The notes beneath the pieces were generated by a model. The model was not told where the DNA came from and did no database searches. It saw only the letters and a program-made list of their open reading frames with translations. From Actinomycetota bacterium (GTDB taxonomy: Bacteria; Actinomycetota; Acidimicrobiia; Acidimicrobiales; RAAP-2): 64,000 bases of DNA. Shown here in pieces: positions 43,651 to 51,156 of the stretch. Position numbers and translations under genes: made by a program. Location of the stretch: the NCBI GenBank assembly GCA_021324045.1, contig JAJPJV010000003.1, positions 62,001 through 126,000 on the forward strand. Reading direction: 5' to 3'. How positions within the stretch are numbered: position 1 is the stretch's first letter; the number at the start of each line of letters is the position of its first letter.

Positions 43651-44168
43651 GGCTGCACACCCACGATGGTGATGAGCGTACCGCCGTAGCGCCTCGATTT
43701 CGACGTTTTCCACGGAGGCGGCGCGACCACGGCATCCCGAGACTCGAGGACCGCCACGTCGGCTCGAAGCCGGGACAAGACCCCTCGCCAGTCGCCGAAC
43801 GCGTACGGGGGGTCACAAAACGCGAGGTCGTAGTGCGGCGCTCGCTCCAGCCACTCCGGGAGCTGCGCTCGGACGAGCGTCACGTGCGCATCGGCCAGGC
43901 CCACCGCACGCAGGTTCGCTCGCACCGCAGCGAGGGCCTCGGGGTCCCGGTCGACGAAGGTAACGGTCTGTGCGCCACGCGAGAGCGCTTCGAGCCCCAT
44001 CGCCCCACTTCCGCAGAACAGGTCGACCACGGAAAGGCCTTCCACCCCGCCTGTCGAGCCCAGGATGTCAAAGACGGCCTCACGAACCCGGTCACCGGTG
44101 GGCCGGACCCCGGTCGGCAGGCGAGCCGAAAGGCGCCGACCCCGGCTGCGGCCCCCGATGACCCGCAC
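43647..44168 (-). CDS. rsmD: 16S rRNA (guanine-N2)-methyltransferase RsmD
   Basis: Methylates G966 of 16S rRNA; 173 residues. It opens VRVIGGRSRGRRL, has the SAM loop VVDLFCGSGAMGLEALSRGA and catalytic CDPPY. GTG at 44168 is preferred because homologues begin at exactly this strand; ATG at 44198 would add ten residues. It is followed directly by coaD. Confidence 0.93.
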   Translation of the reverse strand: MRVIGGRSRGRRLSARLPTGVRPTGDRVREAVFDILGSTGGVEGLSVVDLFCGSGAMGLEALSRGAQTVTFVDRDPEALAAVRANLRAVGLADAHVTLVRAQLPEWLERAPHYDLAFCDPPYAFGDWRGVLSRLRADVAVLESRDAVVAPPPWKTSKSRRYGGTLITIVGVQP

Positions 44169-44251
44169 GAGCTCATCGTAGTGAGCGTGCGAGCGCATCG
44201 ACCGGATTGAGCTGTGCGCGCTGCCAGCGGGGGATGGGGGGTGGACGGCCT

Positions 44252-46363
44252 TCAGCTCTCGAGCAGGTAGCGAGCCTCCGCGTCGTCCAGGAAGAGCCGA
44301 AGCTCGTCCGCAAGGAGCTGGTGCGCCGCGAGGTCCGGATCCGCGTCGAGGATCGCCTTGGCCGCCGCCCGAGCCGGCTCGACCAGATGACGATCGCGCT
44401 GCAGCGAGGTGAGACGAAAGCTTCCGGCTCCCGATTGCCGGGCACCGAGGACCTCTCCCTCCCCACGGAGCCGCAGATCGATCTCGGCCAGCTCGAATCC
44501 ATCGTTCGTGCGCTCCAGCGCTCCGAGCCGTTCACGCGCGTCGGCGGTCGTAGAGCGACTGAGCAAGTAGCACCAGCTCGGGGCTGATCCCCGCCCGACG
44601 CGCCCCCGGAGCTGGTGGAGCTGGGCCAGCCCGAAGCGTTCGGCATTCTCGATGACCATCACCGTGGCATCCTTGACGTCGATCCCGACCTCGATGACGG
44701 TCGTTGCGACCAGCACGTCGATGAGACCGCGACGAAAGTCGGCCATCACCGACTCCTTCTCAGCAGTCGGCATCTGCCCATGAAGGAGCGCGAGGCGCAG
44801 GTCAGGGAAGACCTCCTGGCGCAGCCGACGGAACTCCTGCTCGGCCAGTTCCACGAGCGGGCAGACCACGTACGCCCTGTGGCCGGAGGCCACCTCGCTG
44901 CGCACGCGGGCCCAGGCCCGTTCCTCGGCTTTCGCATCCCGCGCCCAGATCGTCTCCACCGGTGAGCGCCCCGGAGGAAGCTCCTCGAGCACCGTGAGGT
45001 CAAGATCGCCGAAGACGATCATCGCAGCGGTGCGCGGGATGGGGGTCGCCGTCATGACGAGCAGGTCGGTCGCCTTCTGGCCCTTGGTGCGAAGCGTTGC
45101 CCGCTGGTCGACGCCGAATCGGTGCTGTTCGTCGATCACCACCAGGCCCAGCGAGCGGAAACGCACGCCCTCGGTGAGCAGGGCATGGGTCCCGACCACG
45201 ATGTCGACGCCCCCATGGGCCAGCTCGCGTAGCGTTCGCCGACGCTGCGCCGAGGGCGTCCGGCTCGTCAAAAGGGAGATCATCAACGGGCGCTCCCCCT
45301 CGAGCCGCGTGGCGTCGGGGAGCATCAGGGATCCGGTGAGCGAACGCAGCCCGAAGAAGTGCTGCTCGGCCAAGACTTCAGTCGGCACCATCAGGGCGCC
45401 CTGGTGCCCGCCCTGCACCGCCACCAGTAGGGCGAGCGCGGCGACCACGGTCTTGCCGGAGCCGACGTCTCCCTGGAGGAGACGGTGCATCGGCGTCGGA
45501 GCACCCAGGTCCGCCAGGATGGTCTCGAAGGCCTTCTCCTGGGCAGCGGTGAGATCGAAGGGGAGGCTCTCCTTGAACCGTCGCAGCAGGGGCCCGCAGG
45601 TCGCCTCGTGTCGGACGGCATCGAGGTCCTCCTCGACCGCACGGCGCTGGAGCAACAACGTGAGTTGCACGCGGAACAGCTCATCGAAGACCAATCGGCG
45701 GCGGGCAGGCGCGACCTCCTCGAGGGAGGAGGGAAGATGGATCCTTCGCATCGCGGTGGTTCGGTCCATGAGCTTGAGTCGCTCCCGCCAATGCGGCGGG
45801 AGCGGATCGGCGAACGTCCCTGCACGATCCAGCGCCTCTTCGACCCACGCCCCGAGCTCCCAGCTGTTGAGGCCGGCCTTCGCCGAGGCCGGATAGACCG
45901 GCACGACTCGAAGGGTGCGCCGAGGGGCGTCCCCCCGTGTCAGGAGGTCCACCACAGGGTTGACCATCTGACGGAGGCCACGAAAGACGGTCAACTTCCC
46001 GAAGAGCAGCACCTCGGAGCCGACGGGGAGCTGGTGCTCGCGGTAGGGCTGGTTGAAGAACACCACGGTCATCCGGCCGCTGCGATCGGCGACGTCGAGC
46101 TCGACCCGGACCCGACCGGAGCGGTCACGACGGCGTCGGCTGCGCTGGACGACCGCGAGCACGACCGCCTCGTCGCCCACCGCGAGGTCGGCCACGTCTG
46201 CCGTGCGAGTACGGTCGATATAGCGACGAGGAAACGTCGTGAGGAGATCGAAAACGGTTCGGATCCCCAGCGTGCCGAGCGCCGCAGCCTTGCGGGGCGA
46301 GACGCCACTGAGCACCGAGATGGGCAGCTCGTGGAGCTGCCGGAGACGCCGCCCAGCGGTCAC
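44252..46363 (-). CDS. recG: ATP-dependent DNA helicase RecG
   Basis: Replication-fork helicase of 703 residues. An N-terminal wedge/OB domain contains RYIDRTRTADVADL. Helicase motifs follow: GDVGSGKTVVAALAL, the DEQH box in VIDEQHRFGV, TATPIPRT, and VGRGSAPSWCYLL. GTG at 46363 is chosen because it overlaps the upstream stop (GTGA); the open frame to 46546 is inside the fakA-like gene. Confidence 0.95.
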   Translation of the reverse strand: MTAGRRLRQLHELPISVLSGVSPRKAAALGTLGIRTVFDLLTTFPRRYIDRTRTADVADLAVGDEAVVLAVVQRSRRRRDRSGRVRVELDVADRSGRMTVVFFNQPYREHQLPVGSEVLLFGKLTVFRGLRQMVNPVVDLLTRGDAPRRTLRVVPVYPASAKAGLNSWELGAWVEEALDRAGTFADPLPPHWRERLKLMDRTTAMRRIHLPSSLEEVAPARRRLVFDELFRVQLTLLLQRRAVEEDLDAVRHEATCGPLLRRFKESLPFDLTAAQEKAFETILADLGAPTPMHRLLQGDVGSGKTVVAALALLVAVQGGHQGALMVPTEVLAEQHFFGLRSLTGSLMLPDATRLEGERPLMISLLTSRTPSAQRRRTLRELAHGGVDIVVGTHALLTEGVRFRSLGLVVIDEQHRFGVDQRATLRTKGQKATDLLVMTATPIPRTAAMIVFGDLDLTVLEELPPGRSPVETIWARDAKAEERAWARVRSEVASGHRAYVVCPLVELAEQEFRRLRQEVFPDLRLALLHGQMPTAEKESVMADFRRGLIDVLVATTVIEVGIDVKDATVMVIENAERFGLAQLHQLRGRVGRGSAPSWCYLLSRSTTADARERLGALERTNDGFELAEIDLRLRGEGEVLGARQSGAGSFRLTSLQRDRHLVEPARAAAKAILDADPDLAAHQLLADELRLFLDDAEARYLLES

Positions 46364-47979
46364 TCGATCCCGAACAGGTACGGGTACAGGGGCTGTCCGC
46401 CGTGGTGCACCTCCACGGCCATCCCGGGGTGGACCTCTTTCACCCACTCGGTGATCCGACGCGTCTCCCCCGGCGTCGAACCTTCCCCTTCGATCACGGT
46501 GAGCAACTCGTGGCCATCTTCGACGAGCTTGCCCAAGAGCGCGCACGCCGCAGCCGAGGGTGAGTCGGCGACGGCGAGCACGCCTTTGCGGGAGACGCCG
46601 ATCCAGTCACCGGCCCGAACCGCCCCTGCTTCGGTGTTCGCGTCGCGGACGGCCCGGGTCACCTCGCCCGAGACGACGCGCGCTGCCGAGGCTCGCATGG
46701 CCGCCTCGTTGTCCGCGACCCCGGCACCAGGGTCGTAGGCGAGGAGCGCGGCAAAGCCCTCGAGGATGCTCTTCGTGGCGACCACCCGTACCCGTTTGTG
46801 GGTGAGCGCCTCCACCTGCTCGGCAACCAGGTGGATGTTCTCGTTGTTGGGCAAAATGACGACCTGGTCGGCCTCGACGGACTCCACGGCATCGAGGATC
46901 TCCTTGGTCGAGGGGTTCATGGACTGGCCGCCGACGACGTGGTGGTGAACCCCGAGCGACCGGAAGATGCGAGCGATGCCGTCACCGGTCACGACGGCCA
47001 CCACGTCGGTCACCGGCGCTGGCATCGCTGGCGGTGCAGTGGAAGGGGCGCCCTCACGGACCCATCGCTCCTCTTCCACCTGCTCGCGCAGGTCGGTCAC
47101 GCGAATGTTGCGTGGCCGGCCGCAGTCCAGCGCCGCCTCGATCGCCGCACCGACGTCGTCGGTGTGGATGTGGCAGTTCCACAGTCCCTGTCCCCCGACG
47201 ACGACGATGGAGTCCCCGATCCCGGCCCAGACCTCCTTGAACGCATCGATCGCGTCGTCGGGGGCCTCGAGGAGGTACATGACCTCGTACCGCAGGTCCC
47301 CGGGGCCCTCCGGCCACAACGTCGCGCCACGGATCTCCTCGCCCACTGCAGGAGCCGGGAGCGCCCGCCCCTCGACGGCCGCGGCCAACGCATCGAAGAG
47401 CAAGACGTAGCCTGCACCACCGGCGTCGACGACCCCGGCCCGTGCGAGGGCCTCGAGCTGTTCGGGGGTGCGAGCGAGTGCCGCGCTGGCGGCTCGCTGG
47501 GCGGCCTCGATGACGCCGAGCACGTCCTCATCCCCGGTGACCCCCGTCGCTGCGCCTTCCGCGGCCGCGTCGGCCACCGTGAGGATCGTGCCCTCGACGG
47601 GACGAACCACGGCCTCGCGCGCGAGCTTGGCGCCCACTGCGAGTGCCTCGCCGAGGTCTGTGGCACCAGGGTTCTCGAGCGCTCCGAGGCGCTCTGCGAT
47701 GCCCCGAAGGAGCTGGGAAAGGATCACTCCGGAGTTCCCTCGCGCCCCCATCAGCGACCCGTGCGCGATCGCTGCGCAGACTTGCGCCATGGAGGGCCGA
47801 TCCCCCAGCTCCTCGAGCTCGCGGACCACCGACTCAACGGTGAGCATCATGTTGGTCCCCGTGTCGCCGTCGGGCACGGGGAAGACGTTGAGCCGATTGA
47901 TCGCCTCCTGGTGTGAACCGAGGAGGCTCCGGTAGGACGACATCGCCTCCTTCAAGGAGGTGGGCGTCAGCTGCCCCAT
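46360..47979 (-). CDS. DAK2-domain fatty acid kinase (FakA/YloV family)
   Basis: A 539-residue two-part protein. The N-terminal DAK2 kinase domain has the nucleotide/Mg motif FPVPDGDTGTNM (about 33-44) and GARGNSGVILSQ. The C-terminal half is the YloV/FakA extension ending GGQPLYPYLFGIE. FakA phosphorylates fatty acids bound to a FakB partner; no fakB is in the window. The gene starts the minus-strand core run, 29 bases from the divergent rpmB. Confidence 0.9.
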   Translation of the reverse strand: MGQLTPTSLKEAMSSYRSLLGSHQEAINRLNVFPVPDGDTGTNMMLTVESVVRELEELGDRPSMAQVCAAIAHGSLMGARGNSGVILSQLLRGIAERLGALENPGATDLGEALAVGAKLAREAVVRPVEGTILTVADAAAEGAATGVTGDEDVLGVIEAAQRAASAALARTPEQLEALARAGVVDAGGAGYVLLFDALAAAVEGRALPAPAVGEEIRGATLWPEGPGDLRYEVMYLLEAPDDAIDAFKEVWAGIGDSIVVVGGQGLWNCHIHTDDVGAAIEAALDCGRPRNIRVTDLREQVEEERWVREGAPSTAPPAMPAPVTDVVAVVTGDGIARIFRSLGVHHHVVGGQSMNPSTKEILDAVESVEADQVVILPNNENIHLVAEQVEALTHKRVRVVATKSILEGFAALLAYDPGAGVADNEAAMRASAARVVSGEVTRAVRDANTEAGAVRAGDWIGVSRKGVLAVADSPSAAACALLGKLVEDGHELLTVIEGEGSTPGETRRITEWVKEVHPGMAVEVHHGGQPLYPYLFGIE

Positions 47980-48008
47980 CGGGTCGATGCTAACGTTGCG
48001 TCCTCGCT

Positions 48009-48212
48009 ATGGCAGCGGTGTGCGACTTCTGCGGCAAGAGGCCCTCGTTCGGCATGCGCCTGAGCCACTCGCATCGGCGGACGAAGCGGCGATGGTCACC
48101 CAACATCCAGCGGGTCCGCGCCCTCGTCGATGGCTCGCCGCGGCGCGTGCACGTGTGCACCTCGTGCATTCGCGCTGGACGGGTGATCAAGCCACCGCCC
48201 CGGGCCCGCTGA
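48009..48212 (+). CDS. rpmB: 50S ribosomal protein L28
   Basis: Ribosomal protein of 67 residues. CDFCGKRPSFGMRLSHSHRR and the second pair CTSC show the zinc-binding form. It is divergent from the fakA-like gene; the two starts are 29 bases apart and no ribosome site is visible, so a leaderless transcript is possible. After it, 48213-48355 holds no recognised feature. Confidence 0.96.
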   Translation: MAAVCDFCGKRPSFGMRLSHSHRRTKRRWSPNIQRVRALVDGSPRRVHVCTSCIRAGRVIKPPPRAR

Positions 48213-48355
48213 CGCACCCGCTCGCCAATCCCCGTAGCCGCAGGGCATCGCCGAACAGGCCGCCGCCACCGCGAGGGACACCCCTCCTGACCCAACCGGT
48301 CTGACGAAGGCCGGCCGGAGCGGTCGGTTTTCCAACGGGTAGAGGACCGCCCCCG

Positions 48356-50377
48356 CTACGGGCAGGTGCCGCTGGCCGGAGGACCAACGGTGAGGGTGCC
48401 GTTGGTCGTCGTCATCGGACCGGGCAGGGAGGTCGTACAGGTCGCCCCCTGGACCACGGCGGACGAGACCTGCTCCCACGACGGAGTGCCGGGGCTCAGG
48501 TAGTACGGCAGCGTCACGTACTGAAGGCGGCTGTCCCACAGGTAGTACTTCGAGTACCCGGTGGAGAGGCTCGAGCCCGAGAAGGTACCCACGGCACCGC
48601 GGTAGTCCTGGGAGATCGCTCCATACACGTCGAGCGCGCCCTCGGTGGTCCCGAGCGAGTAGTTGTTGACGGCGAAGGAGTCGTTGAGCGCCAGGATGCC
48701 CGCGTCGATCGTCAGCCCGATCGTCGGGGGCTGCGCACCGGGGGTCCCAGGATCGCACAGCGGCACCTGCGGCGAGGTGCCGCTGCAGGGGGGCTGGATG
48801 CCGGTTGCATACGTCCCGCCCCACCATGACTGCGCGGTGGTCACCGGCCGGTTGACCTCGACGAAATGGTAGGCGACCAGCCCCAGGGAGTCGTTGGTCG
48901 AGGTCGCCGTCCCCGAGTTGTACTGGCACTGGCCGGTGTAGGTGCTGTTGAAGCCCGGACCGCAGTCCGCGGTGGTGTAGGTCAGGTTCCCGTCAACGAC
49001 GATGTCGTTCTGGCTCGCCACCGTGACGTTGCCGGCGACCCCCGAGATCGCACCGCTGGGCAGCCGCAGCGGCGCGGGCAGCGACGACGAGGTCGTGGCA
49101 TTGCTGACGAACGCGTCACCCTCGCAGTCGGGCGTCGAGGTCTGGCCGTCGTAGAAGCCCAGCTGGGAGTTCGAACCGTTGTGGCCGCTGCCGTAGAACG
49201 TCCCGGTGTCATCGAAGGGGTTGGCGCCCGAGTAGCACGTCTGGCTGGCGGGGGTGTTCTGGACGAAGACGACCCCGTTCGCAGGCACCAGCACCGCGGT
49301 CCCGTTCCCGCTGGCCCCGAGGCACAGGTTCTGGTTCGTGCTCAGGTTGTCCTCGTCGACGGTGCCCGAGCGGGGGGTGTCCGGGCTGATCACGTTCATG
49401 TAGGGCGTGCCACCCTGGACGTAGAAGGTGAGCATCGTCGGCCCCGAGTACAGACAGCCATTCGCTGCAGCGATCGAGGCCAGCTGGGAGTTGGTGGACG
49501 GGATGGGCTCGAAGGGGGCGTTGTCCTTGCTGTTGGCCGTGTCGTAGAGGCCCACGTCGGAGGTCGCGTTCGCGCAGCCCGGCGGGCTGCCATGGTTGCC
49601 GTCGAGCGGGTCGACGAAGAGGCAGTTCGGGTCGTGGGTGGTGACCGTCGAGGGGACCGACGGGGAGCCGGTGTACCCGAAGTTGGGGCCCCCGGAGACA
49701 TAGATCGAGTCATTCGAGTAGACGGGCCCGATGAGCACGTCGTTGGGCCCGAAGAACACCTCCGAGCAGCCGCTGCCGGGGCCGTCGTAGTTGTTGTTCC
49801 AGTCGTAGGTGCAACTGCCCCCACCGTTGGGGTCCGTGGCCTCGTAGTTGCTCCACCACAGGTGTGTCAAGAACCCGTTCTCGGGCTTCAAGATCGCGAT
49901 CGTCGACTCGTAGGCAAGCCTCGATCCGAACCCAGCCTTCCCGTAGACCTGTTCCTTGAGGTACAGCAGGTTCGCGCCGCTCGTCGCGACCGGCATCGTG
50001 CAGGCGGTGTTGAAACAGAACTGTGGGTTCGTCCATTCGTAGTACTCCGGGACCGTGGCGCTGGTGTTGGGAACCTCGACCCAGTGGTCGAGCGCCTGGA
50101 GGTTCGCCGTCGGGCACGCGGCCACCTGTCCGACGTTCTGGCTGTTGCAGTTGACCAGGTTCGGGTTCGCGTCGATGGTCGCCAGGTACGAGTCGACCCC
50201 GGACTGGAGGGCACGGTACGCGAGGTGCTCGATGACGTCGTTCTGCACGAGTGGATAGTGCTGGATCGTCGTTGCTGCGAGGATGCCTGCGGTCATCGTG
50301 AGCAGCAAGACGATGCCCAACACCATCCCCAAGGCAGCCTGGCCCTGCTCGATGATCCTGTGACGCCGCCGCATCAT
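48356..50377 (-). CDS. Large prepilin-like secreted protein (PilX-like position)
   Basis: A 673-residue protein not matched to a named family. A short basic leader (MRRRHRIIEQGQ) is followed by one hydrophobic helix AALGMVLGIVLLLTMTAGIL, as in PilX-type minor pilins. It lacks the Glu at +5. The rest is rich in Asn, Ser, Thr, Gly and Tyr with about a dozen cysteines, and looks extracellular and beta-rich. Its ATG overlaps the stop of the pilin gene before it. It is the last of three pilin-like genes. A surface or pseudopilus-tip role is inferred from context. Confidence 0.7.
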   Translation of the reverse strand: MMRRRHRIIEQGQAALGMVLGIVLLLTMTAGILAATTIQHYPLVQNDVIEHLAYRALQSGVDSYLATIDANPNLVNCNSQNVGQVAACPTANLQALDHWVEVPNTSATVPEYYEWTNPQFCFNTACTMPVATSGANLLYLKEQVYGKAGFGSRLAYESTIAILKPENGFLTHLWWSNYEATDPNGGGSCTYDWNNNYDGPGSGCSEVFFGPNDVLIGPVYSNDSIYVSGGPNFGYTGSPSVPSTVTTHDPNCLFVDPLDGNHGSPPGCANATSDVGLYDTANSKDNAPFEPIPSTNSQLASIAAANGCLYSGPTMLTFYVQGGTPYMNVISPDTPRSGTVDEDNLSTNQNLCLGASGNGTAVLVPANGVVFVQNTPASQTCYSGANPFDDTGTFYGSGHNGSNSQLGFYDGQTSTPDCEGDAFVSNATTSSSLPAPLRLPSGAISGVAGNVTVASQNDIVVDGNLTYTTADCGPGFNSTYTGQCQYNSGTATSTNDSLGLVAYHFVEVNRPVTTAQSWWGGTYATGIQPPCSGTSPQVPLCDPGTPGAQPPTIGLTIDAGILALNDSFAVNNYSLGTTEGALDVYGAISQDYRGAVGTFSGSSLSTGYSKYYLWDSRLQYVTLPYYLSPGTPSWEQVSSAVVQGATCTTSLPGPMTTTNGTLTVGPPASGTCP

Positions 50378-51156
50378 CCCACCATGGGCTCGTAGGTCGA
50401 CGAGGCGTTTGAGAGGAGGTAGACCGTGGTCGAGTCCTCGGCCTGGTTCCCTGCGTCGCGTCCCGTCGAGCCGTTCACCTGGAGATCGATCGTGACGGCC
50501 CTGACCTCCGCGGGAGCGCAGTTGACGAGGGGCTGGGAGGCGGTGCCGGTGGTGCAGGTGTTGAAGACCGAGTCATCGGTGACCTGCTGGGGTGCCGAGT
50601 ACGAGGTGGAGCCGTTCGAGTAGGTCGTGACCACCAACCAGTAGGTGAAGATCGAGGGGTTCTTCACGCCCTTGACGGTAAGCAAGGTCCTGGGTTCCCC
50701 GAAGCTGCAGCTCGTCGTGGCGTAGTCAAAGGGACAGGTCCCGGCCTCAGCGCGAGCCTCGGTCACCGTGAACACCGAGGGGTCGGCGCACTGGCCATCG
50801 GACACCGGTGCGCAGCCGGCCGTGACCTGTGCCGGTCCGTTCGGATCGCCCACGTTCGTGTAGAAGGTCATCGAGGTGGGCGAGAGCGAACCGGTCACGA
50901 ACGCAGGGACGGGCAGGCCGGTCGAGGAAGAGGGCGGCGCAGGCGAGACAGCGGCACGGATGAGCTGTTGGAGGTTCGTCGACACGGGCAACAACTGATC
51001 GACGTTGCGGTAGGTGTTGGTGACGCGGGTCGAAGCGTCGAAGATGGAGTTGACGATGGGCACGGCAATGGCGAAGAGGATCGTGAAGGTGGCGACGACG
51101 ATGGCGAGCTCGACGAGGGTGAAACCCGACTGCTCCTGACGACGCAGCGCCATCAC
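50374..51156 (-). CDS. Type IV prepilin-like minor pilin
   Basis: A 260-residue protein with a clear prepilin signal: QEQSG|FTLVELAIV, with cleavage after Gly11, Phe at +1 and Glu at +5, then a hydrophobic helix to about residue 32. The length and position resemble PilW/PulJ minor pilins. The C-terminal part is Ser/Thr-rich with paired cysteines. It overlaps both neighbours by 4 bases, so the three are co-translated. No pilus ATPase, prepilin peptidase or platform gene lies in the window. Confidence 0.85.
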   Translation of the reverse strand: MMALRRQEQSGFTLVELAIVVATFTILFAIAVPIVNSIFDASTRVTNTYRNVDQLLPVSTNLQQLIRAAVSPAPPSSSTGLPVPAFVTGSLSPTSMTFYTNVGDPNGPAQVTAGCAPVSDGQCADPSVFTVTEARAEAGTCPFDYATTSCSFGEPRTLLTVKGVKNPSIFTYWLVVTTYSNGSTSYSAPQQVTDDSVFNTCTTGTASQPLVNCAPAEVRAVTIDLQVNGSTGRDAGNQAEDSTTVYLLSNASSTYEPMVG

